From: an uncultured Lachnospiraceae bacterium
GTDB taxonomy: Bacteria > Bacillota > Clostridia > Lachnospirales > Lachnospiraceae
Reading direction: 5' to 3'
Assembly (NCBI GenBank): GCA_910586125.1
Contig: CAJUHP010000007.1
Span: 34,410 to 98,409 of the forward strand
DNA: 64,000 nt
The position numbers and the translations under genes were made by a program. This document shows positions 54,026-62,776 of this stretch, in pieces. Positions within the stretch are counted from its first letter, which is position 1. Each line of letters starts with the position of its first letter. The notes below the pieces were generated by a model. It was not told the origin of the DNA. It did not search any database and saw only the letters and a list, made by a program, of their open reading frames with translations.

Positions 54026-54349
54026 TTATTCTGACGCGATCATTTCTTCGATCTCACGGATAATGCCAGATGCGTTCTTGATGGCATCCTGAAGACCGAT
54101 CTCATAAATCTCGTAATTGTCGAACCGCTCGTTATTCTGCGGCTCGATCGCCACGGCATGAATGATAATGTCCGCATCCGCGATCTCGGCCGGCGTCAAT
54201 TCGTTCTGAATGCCGTCCGCGCCCTGGGTCTCCACCTTGACCTCGTATCCCATCTCCTTCGCGGCATCCTCCAAAGCCTGCGCCGCCATAAAGGTATGTG
54301 CCAGACCCATGGTGCAGGCACACAGTGCAACTAATTTTTTTTGTGCCAT
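54026..54349 (-). CDS. PTS fructose-family EIIB
   Basis: The 107-residue EIIB domain carries the phospho-Cys in LCACTMGLAHTFMAAQAL. The family consensus CPTGIAHT is here CTMGLAHT with Cys12 and an additional Cys10. The rest, GYEVKVETQGADGIQNELTPAEI, is typical. It receives phosphate from EIIA and passes it to the sugar. Gap to EIIC is 26 bases. Confidence 0.93.
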   Translation of the reverse strand: MAQKKLVALCACTMGLAHTFMAAQALEDAAKEMGYEVKVETQGADGIQNELTPAEIADADIIIHAVAIEPQNNERFDNYEIYEIGLQDAIKNASGIIREIEEMIASE

Positions 54350-54378
54350 TGTTTTGTTCTCCTTTTCTTTTTGATTTT

Positions 54379-54849
54379 TTAGTTCATGACTTCGCTCAAT
54401 ATATGGAAGATTTCTTCCTCAGACCCGGAAGCCTTTAAGGATTCCCGGAAATCCTTCTTGATCAGCATGCGCGACAGAGACGCCAGCAGCCGGATATGTT
54501 CGTTGTTTCCGTCCTGATTCGGAACAATCAGGGCTATCATTACCTGTACCGGTTTATCATCCATGGATTCCCATTCCACCGGTTCTTTTGTTTTTACCAG
54601 AATAACACCGCTTTTCACAACCGCATTGCAGCGGGTATGCGGAATGGCAAAACCGTCCTCCAAGCCGGTCGGTCCCTGCGATTCCCGAAACAAAAAGCCC
54701 TCATACGTAACCTCCGAATCATTGCAGAGCCCCAGTTTTACCGCCTTGTCTGCAATAAAACGAAGACAGTCTTCCTTGCTGCTAAAATCCTGTCCAATAA
54801 AGACATGTTCCCTCTTCCAAACCTGATTTTCTGCTGTTTCCATTTCCAT
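54379..54849 (-). CDS. PTS fructose/mannitol-family EIIA
   Basis: The 156-residue EIIA domain has the phospho-His71 in DGFAIPHTRC and the FLFRESQGPTGLEDG stretch. Phosphate comes from HPr. The gene starts with ATG at 54849 (GGAGGTATGG just before) and lies 70 bases after the regulator gene. Confidence 0.93.
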   Translation of the reverse strand: MEMETAENQVWKREHVFIGQDFSSKEDCLRFIADKAVKLGLCNDSEVTYEGFLFRESQGPTGLEDGFAIPHTRCNAVVKSGVILVKTKEPVEWESMDDKPVQVMIALIVPNQDGNNEHIRLLASLSRMLIKKDFRESLKASGSEEEIFHILSEVMN

Positions 54850-54919
54850 ACCTCCATCTCCTGGTTATATTTTCTTTATAAGCGCCGTTTTCTTTTGAAT
54901 TTCCAGGCTGACATCCCTG

Positions 54920-56791
54920 TTAATCCGTCTTAAGCGCCTGCAGAAACGCATCAAAATCTTCTGCCTCGATCATGCGTCCTACGATTTCCCTGGATTTTAC
55001 CAGTTTATACAGTGTCCGAAACACCGGCGCACAACGGGCATCGGCCTGATTAAAGCAGGCCAGAAAGACAAGCTGCACCATTTCCTTTTCCCATAGAACC
55101 GGCCGATCCAAAATTCCCACGGCGATCCCGGAGATAAAATCCCCCTTCTGCAACATATGCGGAACTGCCACCAGATTGCCGATATCCGTCGCGCTGGCCA
55201 GCTCCCGATGCACGACCGTCTCCAGCATATCATCATCCAGCCGATGCGTTTTTTTCAGCAGTCCGCTGAGTGCCTCGATGATCTCAAACCGGTCTGCCGC
55301 CTGCAGGCGGATAAAGCAGTCTCTCTTTAGAAAGCTGATCAGTTCGTCCCGGATACTGATCTGTTTCCAGATCTTTTCCTTCAGCCGCTCGGCGGCGTGT
55401 ACCCCCAGCAGATTTTCCTCCACAATCACCGGCGGCGTTTTGGCATCCATCTCCACCGGCACGGCTGAAATGATAAAATCCGCGCCCTTGCGCAGAGCCA
55501 TGGACAGATAATGTACCGGATAAACGCCGACAATATGAATATCCGTCAGTTCCGTCTGCATCCTTTCCCGGATCATCTGAGACGTTCCCACTCCGTAGTT
55601 GCAAAGAATGACCGCTTTCTTTTTGGCTCCGTCCGGAGGCTGGCAGACGCCCAGATGAACGGTCAGATATCCGATCTCGTCTTCGTTGATCTGCACACCA
55701 AAATGTTCCTCCACCCGCCTGGCCAGAAAGATAGCATAGTTCATCTCCACCGGGTAATCGCTCTTAATCTGCTCGATGACCGGATTGGGAAAGGTCTGCC
55801 GCAGATGAGCCCGCTGCATCAGCATTTTTAAGTGAACACTCAAAGCTCTTGCCGCGTTTTCATCCTGTCCATACGGCGTGCCGGTAAATTCTGACATTTC
55901 TTTCATAAAATTCTTGACGAATACATGGATCTCCTGATCGACTTTCATCTCAGCCAGATCAAAGTCATATCCGATAAAACCAGAATAGGTCAGAACATAC
56001 AGATACTCTTCTTCCGGAAAGCGGACGTCCAGCGCCTCTCCCAACTCCTCCATAATCCCACGCACAATCCGATAGTGATGAAGGCTGGAGGAAGCCGGTA
56101 TCGGAATCCTCCCGATTCCCTGTCCTGCACGGCATCGGGACAGCGAAATGGTCATGCGGACCAGAAGATAATTTAAATCCAGATCCGCCACCACCAGTCC
56201 ATTCTGCTCCAGGTAGGCAAAGGCAACCCTGTCAATGACAGCAAATTCCTCCTGGTTCAGATTGGGTATACCGACGTTAAGCAGCCTCGCATGCCGGTAT
56301 TCAAAGCCGATATCGGCAAGGAGCGTCCGCTTGTCTTTTTCACTTCCTTCGATAAACAATCCATAGTAGGGCCGACCGCTCAGAGCCAGATCATAATTTT
56401 GCAGAACCTCCCGCACTGTCACCGTCATTTTATTCAGGGCTGAGACACTCATATACAACAGTTCGCTGAGCTGTTCAATGGTTACACTGTCACGATAGAG
56501 AAGTGTCAAGATAATCTGGTTTACCCGCCAAGCGCTATCCTCCGGCTGGCCGCCGGCCAGCAGAGCTCTCAATTCTTCCGTATTGCCTTCCAGACAGTAT
56601 CCCTGTCCTCGTTTTAATGCAACTTGCAGTCCGTATTCCTGCAGGTTATCATTGATCGTATTCACATAGCGAACCACTGTCCGCGCCGAAGTATCCAACC
56701 GCTTTGCCAGTTCCTCTGCCGTAAACAGACTGCCGGGCCGGAGCAAATACTTCAGAAGCTGCTGCTGCTTCTGCGTCAATGTGCTTATCAT
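54920..56791 (-). CDS. PRD-containing transcriptional regulator (LicR/FrvR-like)
   Basis: The 623-residue activator has an N-terminal HTH (LFTAEELAKRLDTSARTVVRYVNTI), a second Mga-type HTH, PRD1 and PRD2 (about 180-400), an EIIB-like domain with CNYGVGTSQMIRERM and a C-terminal EIIA-like domain with LVAVPHMLQ. Phosphorylation of these tells it whether the PTS is busy. The start at 56791 follows GGAGGGG. It heads the seven-gene operon in the order regulator, A, B, C, M24, M42, PatB. Confidence 0.92.
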   Translation of the reverse strand: MISTLTQKQQQLLKYLLRPGSLFTAEELAKRLDTSARTVVRYVNTINDNLQEYGLQVALKRGQGYCLEGNTEELRALLAGGQPEDSAWRVNQIILTLLYRDSVTIEQLSELLYMSVSALNKMTVTVREVLQNYDLALSGRPYYGLFIEGSEKDKRTLLADIGFEYRHARLLNVGIPNLNQEEFAVIDRVAFAYLEQNGLVVADLDLNYLLVRMTISLSRCRAGQGIGRIPIPASSSLHHYRIVRGIMEELGEALDVRFPEEEYLYVLTYSGFIGYDFDLAEMKVDQEIHVFVKNFMKEMSEFTGTPYGQDENAARALSVHLKMLMQRAHLRQTFPNPVIEQIKSDYPVEMNYAIFLARRVEEHFGVQINEDEIGYLTVHLGVCQPPDGAKKKAVILCNYGVGTSQMIRERMQTELTDIHIVGVYPVHYLSMALRKGADFIISAVPVEMDAKTPPVIVEENLLGVHAAERLKEKIWKQISIRDELISFLKRDCFIRLQAADRFEIIEALSGLLKKTHRLDDDMLETVVHRELASATDIGNLVAVPHMLQKGDFISGIAVGILDRPVLWEKEMVQLVFLACFNQADARCAPVFRTLYKLVKSREIVGRMIEAEDFDAFLQALKTD

Positions 56792-56875
56792 GATCCCCTC
56801 CATCTTTCTGACATTATTATGCTCCTTTCTGCCGGTAACTTCATTACATTTTCTGTCAGATTTACATGACAAAAT

Positions 56876-56926
56876 AAAAAAAACCTACAGGCAACAGCAA
56901 ATCTGTCCAAAACCTGCAGGTTTTTT
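56876..56926 (-). terminator. Terminator hairpin in the regulator leader
   Basis: AAAAAACCTACAG (56878-56890) pairs with CTGCAGGTTTTTT (56914-56926) with one G-U. On the minus strand it ends in TAGGTTTTTTTTATT, 87 bases before the regulator ATG. No minus-strand gene ends just upstream, so it looks like an attenuator rather than a gene-end terminator. Confidence 0.6.
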
Positions 56927-56960
56927 ACCATTATGATCCGTCATTTCTCCAAATAGAAGG

Positions 56961-57057
56961 GAACCTTTCCGGTCCATTCCCGCGCTGTCCGCGATGCGGT
57001 TTTCACGAAAGGTTCATCCGTTTTTCTCTCGCATATTTTGAATTCTCCCCTCAACAA
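56961..57057 (-). promoter_or_regulatory. Possible promoter and structured leader of the frv-like operon
   Basis: On the minus strand TTGTTG (57057-57052), a 16-base spacer and TATGCG (57035-57030) form a weak promoter. The transcript would then contain GAACCTTTC (57015-57007) and GAAAGGTTC (56969-56961), a 9-bp stem around a GC-rich inner hairpin, followed by the terminator. The arrangement suggests a leader RNA switch; no known riboswitch core or RAT site was found. Confidence 0.35.
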
Positions 57058-57120
57058 ATATCATATCCCGCGCCCTTTTCTCATATGCTGACAGTAACAT
57101 GCTAAAAGGACATTTTTCTC

Positions 57121-58380
57121 ATGAAAATAAAAAAACTGGAAACCACCGCAGACAGCCGCGGGCTTTTGCAGGTCAATGTCGTCTCTTCCGCCAACCATTT
57201 TCCCATTGATCACGCCACGGTATCCATCGCGGAAACCGACGAGCCGGACCAGACCCTGGAAGAAGTGGACACCAACGCTTCCGGACAGACACCAGAAGTT
57301 TCTCTTCCTGCACCGCCGTTAGAATACAGTATGGAAGCAGGGGAACCCCGCCCCTATCAGGAATATACTCTGAAAATTACAGCGCCCGGCTTTGAACCGG
57401 TGCTGATCACCGGCTCCGAGGTTCTGCCCGGCGTGCTGGCTCTGCAGCCGGTACAAATGCGGCCTCTGGATATGGGCCCCTCCCCCAGCGACGATATTCT
57501 GATTCCAGATCACACGCTCTACGGCGATTATCCTCCCAAGATTGCGGAGCCGGAAATCAAACCGGTCGGTGAGAGCGGAGAAATCGTTTTGAGCCGCGTT
57601 GTCGTGCCGGAAACCATCATCGTCCATGACGGGGTTCCTGGTAATACTTCCGCCGCAAATTACTATGTCCCGTATAAAGACTATATCAAAAATGTCGCCT
57701 CCAGCGAAATCTATGCGACCTGGCCGCAGTCTACCATCACCGCCAACGTGCTGGCTATCCTTTCGTTTACCATGAATCGAATCTACACGGAATTTTACCG
57801 CAACCGCGGATACAATTTTACCATCACGTCCTCCACCGCCTACGATCATAAATGGATCTACGGCCGCAATATCTACGAGGATATCTCTCAGATTGTGGAC
57901 GATATCTTTACCAGCTATCTGTCCCGGCCCGATGTCAAACAGCCGATTTTGACGCAGTACTGCGACGGCAAACGGGTGAGCTGTCCCAACTGGCTCTCCC
58001 AGTGGGGCTCCAAATCCCTGGGGGATCAGGGCTATTCCCCCATCGAAATACTGCGCTATTACTACGGCGACAATATGTATATCAATACCGCTGAAATCAT
58101 TTCCGGAATCCCCTCCTCCTGGCCCGGAGAAAATCTTCAGCGAGGCTCCCGAGGCGACAAGGTACGTCAGATGCAGGAACAGCTAAACGCCATCTCCAGC
58201 GTATATACGGCGATCCCCTCTCTGGCTGCCGACGGTATTTTCGGACCGGCCACTGAAGCTTCTGTGCGGGAATTTCAGTCAATCTTCGGCCTGCCGCAAA
58301 CCGGCATTGTCGATTACCGGACCTGGTATAAGATTTCAGAGATTTATGTGGCGATCACACGAATGGCAGAGCTTAATTAA
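57121..58380 (+). CDS. SleC-like spore cortex-lytic protein
   Basis: The 419-residue protein has an N-terminal beta domain with repeated carboxypeptidase-regulatory-like strands, a central SpoIID/SleC-type catalytic region (MNRIYTEFYRNRGYNFTITSS, then TQYCDGKRVSCPNWLSQWGSK and QGYSPIEILRYYYGDN), and a C-terminal peptidoglycan-binding domain (LQRGSRGDKVRQMQEQLN, DGIFGPATEASVREFQ). SleC of Clostridium is a lytic transglycosylase stored in spores. No signal peptide is seen. The ATG has no clear ribosome binding site. Confidence 0.85.
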   Translation: MKIKKLETTADSRGLLQVNVVSSANHFPIDHATVSIAETDEPDQTLEEVDTNASGQTPEVSLPAPPLEYSMEAGEPRPYQEYTLKITAPGFEPVLITGSEVLPGVLALQPVQMRPLDMGPSPSDDILIPDHTLYGDYPPKIAEPEIKPVGESGEIVLSRVVVPETIIVHDGVPGNTSAANYYVPYKDYIKNVASSEIYATWPQSTITANVLAILSFTMNRIYTEFYRNRGYNFTITSSTAYDHKWIYGRNIYEDISQIVDDIFTSYLSRPDVKQPILTQYCDGKRVSCPNWLSQWGSKSLGDQGYSPIEILRYYYGDNMYINTAEIISGIPSSWPGENLQRGSRGDKVRQMQEQLNAISSVYTAIPSLAADGIFGPATEASVREFQSIFGLPQTGIVDYRTWYKISEIYVAITRMAELN

Positions 58381-58417
58381 TATAGGATTCTTCTGTAATC
58401 GGTATCGGATATCCGCG

Positions 58418-59239
58418 TCAGGATAGGGCCGAAGGGGAATGCGGTACGCCTTCCTGGCTGGTACGCGCAGAATGACCGCCCTCTTCCTCCAAAGTATTTT
58501 CCGGCTGCGCCTTCTCTTTCAGGGAGGCCAGATATTTCTGCTCCTGCAAGGAAAGCCTGGCGGCGGGCAGCAGATCCGGGCGGCGGGTAAACGTGCGCTG
58601 GATCGACTGCTCCCGCCGCCATCTTTCGATATTGGCGTGATGCCCCGACAACAGAACATCGGGGACGCGCATTCCCATAAATTCTTCCGGGCGGGTGTAC
58701 TGCGGATACTCCAAAAGATTATCATAAAAAGATTCCACCTCAGCGGAATGATCGTTATTCAGCACTCCTGGTACAAGGCGGGAGATACAGTCGATCATCA
58801 CCATGGCCGGCAGTTCGCCTCCCGTCAGCACATAATCACCGACAGAAACGCAGTCCGTCACCTTCTGTTCCAAAACGCGCTCGTCAATGCCTTCGTAATG
58901 ACCGCAGAGAAAGATCAGTTCGTTTTCTTTTGCCAGTTCCTCCGCCATTTTTTGATTAAAGACACGCCCCTGCGGCGTCATGTACAGTACGCGGGCCCTG
59001 CGGCCGATCTCTGCTTCCACCGCCTCGCAGGCCCGATACACAGGTCCCGGCTGCATGACCATCCCGGCGCCTCCGCCGTAAGGATAGTCGTCCACATGGC
59101 CATGCTTATTTTCTGAGAAATCCCGGATGTTTACCGTTTTCAGAGAAATCTTTCCCTGGGCCTGAGCCCGTCCCAGGATGCTGGTTCCCAGACCTTGTTC
59201 GATCATCTCCGGAAACAGTGTCAGCACATAATATTTCAT
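58418..59239 (-). CDS. trmD: tRNA (guanine-N1-)-methyltransferase
   Basis: TrmD makes m1G37 in tRNA with S-adenosylmethionine, preventing frameshifts. The knotted SPOUT domain includes LTLFPEM, DYPYGGGAGMVMQPGP, FLCGHYEGIDERV, and SVGDYVLTGGELPAMVMID. The 273 residues include about 30 extra at the C-terminus. The start ATG at 59239 overlaps the rimM stop (ATGA). Last gene of the operon. Confidence 0.97.
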   Translation of the reverse strand: MKYYVLTLFPEMIEQGLGTSILGRAQAQGKISLKTVNIRDFSENKHGHVDDYPYGGGAGMVMQPGPVYRACEAVEAEIGRRARVLYMTPQGRVFNQKMAEELAKENELIFLCGHYEGIDERVLEQKVTDCVSVGDYVLTGGELPAMVMIDCISRLVPGVLNNDHSAEVESFYDNLLEYPQYTRPEEFMGMRVPDVLLSGHHANIERWRREQSIQRTFTRRPDLLPAARLSLQEQKYLASLKEKAQPENTLEEEGGHSARTSQEGVPHSPSALS

Positions 59240-59751
59240 AGATCCAGAAGTCCCTCCATCAGATGTGCCAGAACCCGCCCCTGTTCCAGATCCACATCCA
59301 AAATACATGCGTCAATGACCGGCAGCAGCAGTTCGCCGCCGTCAGGCCGCTTCACCACATAGACGTCGTTGGCTCCGGTCTGCAGCACGTCCGAGAGAAC
59401 GCCCAGTTTTCTGCCCTCGTCGCTCTCCACGGACAACCCCAACAGATCACCGATATAGTACTCGTTCTCCTGTAGGGGCTGAGCGTTTTCCCGGCTGACC
59501 ATCAAATCGCAGCCCTTATATTTCTGTATTTCATCCAGACTGTCGATTTCCTTGAATTTCAGGATAGCAAATTGTTTAAAAAATTTTACATTTTCTACGG
59601 TCAGAGGTCGTTGCTTATTTTCCGGCGTCACAAGAATCACATCGGTAAGGCTTAAAAAGCGTTCCAGACTGTCGGTTGTGGGATAAATCTTTACTTCCCC
59701 GTGAACGCCGTGGGTGGAGGCGACAACGCCTACACGTAAATATGCTTCCAT
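59236..59751 (-). CDS. rimM: 16S rRNA processing protein RimM
   Basis: The 171-residue protein assists 30S maturation, binding S19 in the 3' head domain. The N-terminal RimM barrel (LRVGVVASTHGVHGEVKIYPTTD) is followed by a PRC-barrel (YYIGDLLGLSVESDEGRKLG, NDVYVVKRPDGGELLLPVI). It couples with trmD by a four-base overlap. The ATG at 59751 has a weak site. Confidence 0.97.
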   Translation of the reverse strand: MEAYLRVGVVASTHGVHGEVKIYPTTDSLERFLSLTDVILVTPENKQRPLTVENVKFFKQFAILKFKEIDSLDEIQKYKGCDLMVSRENAQPLQENEYYIGDLLGLSVESDEGRKLGVLSDVLQTGANDVYVVKRPDGGELLLPVIDACILDVDLEQGRVLAHLMEGLLDL

Positions 59752-59812
59752 TTGCTGTGCGTCCTTTCTTTGCTATTGAAAAAGAGGCGGCCAATGACCG
59801 CCCCACAAAAAT

Positions 59813-60040
59813 CTACTGAATCTCCAGAATCACCTTTTTTTCATCCTTCGACGACGCTGCTTTCACTACGGCTCGGATCGCTTTGGCAATCCGTCCCTGT
59901 TTGCCGATAACTTTGCCCATATCTGAAGGAGCCACGTGAAGTTCCAGAATTCTTTCTTTTTCGTTTTCCTTCTCTGTTACCACTACCGCGTCAGGGTCGT
60001 CCACCAGGGATTTGGCGATCACTTCCACTAACTCTTTCAT
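59813..60040 (-). CDS. khpA: KH-domain RNA-binding protein KhpA
   Basis: The 75-residue KH protein has the core VAPSDMGKVIGKQGRIAKAIRAVVKA, with the GKxG loop as GKQG. KhpA, usually with KhpB/Jag, binds RNA and affects cell elongation. The start at 60040 is set by CGGAGG; a GTG nine bases upstream is inside that site. It lies between rpsP and rimM, as usual. Confidence 0.96.
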   Translation of the reverse strand: MKELVEVIAKSLVDDPDAVVVTEKENEKERILELHVAPSDMGKVIGKQGRIAKAIRAVVKAASSKDEKKVILEIQ

Positions 60041-60058
60041 GCGATCCACCTCCGCAGA

Positions 60059-60304
60059 TTATTTCTCGATGCCGGCGATCTTTAAAAGCTTAGCAACAGT
60101 TTCGGTAGGCTGTGCGCCTGTAGCCAGCCACTTTTTAGCCAGCTCTTCGTCAATCTTGATCACACTGGGATCTTTTGTCGGATCATAGTAGCCGACCTCT
60201 TCGATAAATCTGCCATCTCTGGGAGATCTGGAGTCCGCGACTACGATGCGATAGAAAGGAGCCGCTTTCTGGCCCATTCTCTTCAGTCTCATCTTAACTG
60301 CCAT
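60059..60304 (-). CDS. rpsP: 30S ribosomal protein S16
   Basis: The 81-residue protein has the S16 pattern VKMRLKRMGQKAAPFYRIVVADSRSPRDGRFIEEVG. It is the third gene of the ffh operon. The ATG at 60304 follows AAGGAGG. Confidence 0.98.
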   Translation of the reverse strand: MAVKMRLKRMGQKAAPFYRIVVADSRSPRDGRFIEEVGYYDPTKDPSVIKIDEELAKKWLATGAQPTETVAKLLKIAGIEK

Positions 60305-60342
60305 TGTATTTTCACCTCCTTGGAATTATTCAAAAACTTATG

Positions 60343-61671
60343 TTAAAAGGGAAAGCCGAAGCCGCCTCTTTTACCTCTGCGACCAGTCATCTGCTTCATC
60401 ATCTGTTTCATCTGGTCAAACTGTTTTAACAGCCGGTTCACGTCCTGCACCTGAACGCCGGCCCCCTTGGCGATCCGTATCTTTCGGGACGGATTGATGC
60501 ACTTGGGATTGCTGCGCTCCGCAGGCGTCATAGACAGGATCATCGCCTCCGTTTTTTTCAGGGGTTTCTCGTCTATCTCCTGCCCTTTTAACTGGCGGTT
60601 CAGACCAGGAATCATGCCGATAATATCACCAATGCCGCCCATTTTCTTCATCTGCTGCATAGAATCCAGGAAATCGTCGAAGTCGAACTCGTTCTTCTTC
60701 ATCTTCCGTTCGAGCTGACGGCCTTTCTCCTCATCGAACTCCGCTTCCGCTTTCTCGATCAGTGTCAGGATATCGCCCATTCCCAAAATCCGGCTGGCCA
60801 TGCGGTCCGGATAAAAAAGCTCCAGATCCGACAGTTTTTCTCCCACGCCGGCATAGAAGATCGGTTTCCCTGTGACATGGCGAATGGACAGCGCCGCGCC
60901 GCCTCTGGTGTCGCCGTCCAGCTTGGTCAGAATCACGCCGTCAATCCCCACTTTTTCATGGAACATGCTGGCGGCGTTCACAGCGTCTTGGCCGGTCATG
61001 GCATCCACCACCAACACGGTCTGATGCACTTCCACTTCCGACTTGATCGCCTGCAGTTCCGTCATCATCGCCTCGTCGATATGAAGGCGGCCTGCCGTAT
61101 CCAGGATCACCACGTTATTGCTGTTCTTTGCCGCGTGGGCCAGCGCCTCCTTGGCGATGGTCACAGGACTTTCTTTATCCCCCAGGGAAAAAACCGGTAC
61201 GCCCTGTTTTTCTCCGTTGATCTTCAACTGGTCAATAGCAGCCGGCCGGTATACGTCACAGGCTGCCAACAGAGGGCGGCGGCCTCTCGACTTCAGCTTG
61301 CCGGCCAGCTTGGCTGTGGCTGTGGTCTTACCGGCGCCCTGAAGACCGACCATCATAATCACGGTGATCTCAGAAGCCGGTCTGAGCGTCAGCTCCACCG
61401 CCTGACCGCCCATCAGCTTCACCATTTCCTCGTTGACGATCTTGATCACCATCTGTGCGGGAGTCAGGCTGTTCATGACATCCTGTCCCACCGCCCGCTC
61501 TTCCACGGACTTAACAAACTGCTTGACCACCTTGAAATTCACATCGGCTTCCAAAAGGGCCATCTTTACTTCCTTCAGCGCAGCCTTTACATCGGCCTCG
61601 CTCAGGCGGCCCTTTCCCCGCAGATTTTTGAATATATTCTGAAGTTTATCGGATAAATTCTCAAATGCCAT
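60343..61671 (-). CDS. ffh: Signal recognition particle protein Ffh
   Basis: Ffh binds 4.5S/6S SRP RNA and signal sequences and delivers ribosomes to FtsY. The 442-residue protein has the NG domain with GLQGAGKTTATAK (109-121), DTAGRLHID and TKLDGDTRGG, and a methionine-rich M domain (DSMQQMKKMGGIGDIIGMIPGL, FDQMKQMMKQMTG). The start follows GAGG. Confidence 0.98.
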   Translation of the reverse strand: MAFENLSDKLQNIFKNLRGKGRLSEADVKAALKEVKMALLEADVNFKVVKQFVKSVEERAVGQDVMNSLTPAQMVIKIVNEEMVKLMGGQAVELTLRPASEITVIMMVGLQGAGKTTATAKLAGKLKSRGRRPLLAACDVYRPAAIDQLKINGEKQGVPVFSLGDKESPVTIAKEALAHAAKNSNNVVILDTAGRLHIDEAMMTELQAIKSEVEVHQTVLVVDAMTGQDAVNAASMFHEKVGIDGVILTKLDGDTRGGAALSIRHVTGKPIFYAGVGEKLSDLELFYPDRMASRILGMGDILTLIEKAEAEFDEEKGRQLERKMKKNEFDFDDFLDSMQQMKKMGGIGDIIGMIPGLNRQLKGQEIDEKPLKKTEAMILSMTPAERSNPKCINPSRKIRIAKGAGVQVQDVNRLLKQFDQMKQMMKQMTGRRGKRGGFGFPF

Positions 61672-61710
61672 GGGAAAACTCCTCTGTTTTCATCCGTGTT
61701 GCAAAAAGCT

Positions 61711-62058
61711 TCAAAGCCCGGCTAAAATCCCGGCGCAGAGCGCTTCAATCTGTTTCATCCGCTCATCGAGCATCGGCTGCGTCCGGGAAGAATCCGCCAG
61801 ATCACGGATCTGTTCAATCTGTTCTCTCGTTTTGGAAAATTTTCTCAACAGATGAAGCTTATCTTCATAATCCTCCAAAATCCGGTCGCAGCGCCTCACC
61901 AGATCGTGGACGCCCTGACGGCTGATCCCCTCCGCTTCGGCAATCTCGCTGAGAGACAGATCGTGGAACACGGCGTCCTCATAGATTCTCTGCTGGTGGC
62001 TGGTCAGCAGTTCGCCGTAGAAATCATATAGCAGTGTCTGCCTGACGATTTTCTCCAT
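61711..62058 (-). CDS. ylxM: YlxM-type DNA-binding protein (UPF0122)
   Basis: The 115-residue sigma-region-4-like HTH protein (LSLSEIAEAEGISRQGVHDLVRRCD) is encoded before ffh in Firmicutes, where it stimulates SRP GTPase activity. The start MEKIVRQTLLYDFYG at 62058 is the family N-terminus; a TTG two codons earlier is also possible since no strong ribosome binding site is present. It is the first gene of the ffh operon. Confidence 0.95.
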   Translation of the reverse strand: MEKIVRQTLLYDFYGELLTSHQQRIYEDAVFHDLSLSEIAEAEGISRQGVHDLVRRCDRILEDYEDKLHLLRKFSKTREQIEQIRDLADSSRTQPMLDERMKQIEALCAGILAGL

Positions 62059-62075
62059 TTCCAATCACCGGATAC

Positions 62076-62104
62076 AGCATACACGAAAAGAGGCCGGCTG
62101 TCAA
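62076..62104 (-). promoter_or_regulatory. Sigma-A promoter of the ylxM-ffh operon
   Basis: On the minus strand, TTGACA (62104-62099), a 17-base spacer and TATGCT (62081-62076) lie about 18 bases before the ylxM start, leaving a short leader or a nearly leaderless transcript. This may explain the weak ribosome binding site. Confidence 0.8.
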
Positions 62105-62297
62105 GTGTTTTTTCTTTACAAACTTTTGTTTGTGTTATTTCATCTTGTGTTATCTTCGTTAATTTCAATACTGCTTCCTGATCGGGTACTTTTATCATGG
62201 TCCGTATTTTTCCGTCTTTCTTCTCAAATTTGTCACAGCATTGTCACAACAATTATGATATTCTGACTGTCTGCGCTACTGCTTCCTGCTCTTTCTT

Positions 62298-62654
62298 TTA
62301 ATCCTCTGTCAGATGCGTATAAGTGTCCAATGTCACTGATGTAGAAGCATGTCTGAGGTTCTGACTCACAATCTTCACATCAGCCCCAGCAGAATAGGCA
62401 AGGCTTGTGTAAGTATGCCGAATCATGTGCGGACAAAAATTCTCAATTTTTTCTGTATGGTTTTCTTCTGCATCTTTATTGTGCCGCTCCACAATCCTTT
62501 TTATCAGTTCCCGGAATCCTGGCTCATCCACACATTCCCGAATGTATTTATGAAAAGAAAGTCGGATATGTGCCCCTGGATATTCCCGGAACCATCCAAA
62601 TAAGACAATTTTGCAGCAGGGAGAATACTCTTTGTCTATTGAAGCATTTAACAA
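62298..62654 (-). pseudogene. Truncated tyrosine recombinase (integrase)
   Basis: The last 60 residues are a clean integrase C-terminus: HMIRHTYTSLAYSAGADVKIV, LRHASTSVTLDTYTH, with the catalytic Arg, His and Tyr. The first 40 residues are unrelated, and the core-binding and first catalytic Arg regions are missing, so it is not a working enzyme. It sits directly before the ylxM promoter and marks the end of an integrated element. Confidence 0.75.
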
Positions 62655-62699
62655 ATCGTGTTCACGATTTTTATTTATATTGTATCTTGTTCACGATTT
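62653..62699. promoter_or_regulatory. Palindromic operator near the RHH promoter
   Basis: AAATCGTG-TT-CACGATTT (62653-62670) is a perfect palindrome; its right half TTCACGATTT recurs at 62690-62699, 29 bases on. The second copy overlaps the promoter at 62687-62715, fitting autoregulation by the ribbon-helix-helix protein encoded next. Confidence 0.6.
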
Positions 62700-62715
62700 A
62701 CAAATATGCTATAAT
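62687..62715 (+). promoter_or_regulatory. Promoter of the RHH gene
   Basis: TTGTTC (62687-62692), a 17-base spacer and TATAAT (62710-62715) lie 62 bases before the ATG at 62777. The half-site of the palindrome covers the -35 and spacer. Confidence 0.65.
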
Positions 62716-62776
62716 CAAGGTGCAATAGAAGAAATGTAACCATTATTTTAGCCCCCAATTGAAAGGAAGTGATACT

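Noticed and set aside
62004..62198. Minus-strand frame of 64 codons before ylxM
   Set aside because: It runs through the ylxM promoter and start in another frame and has no family match.
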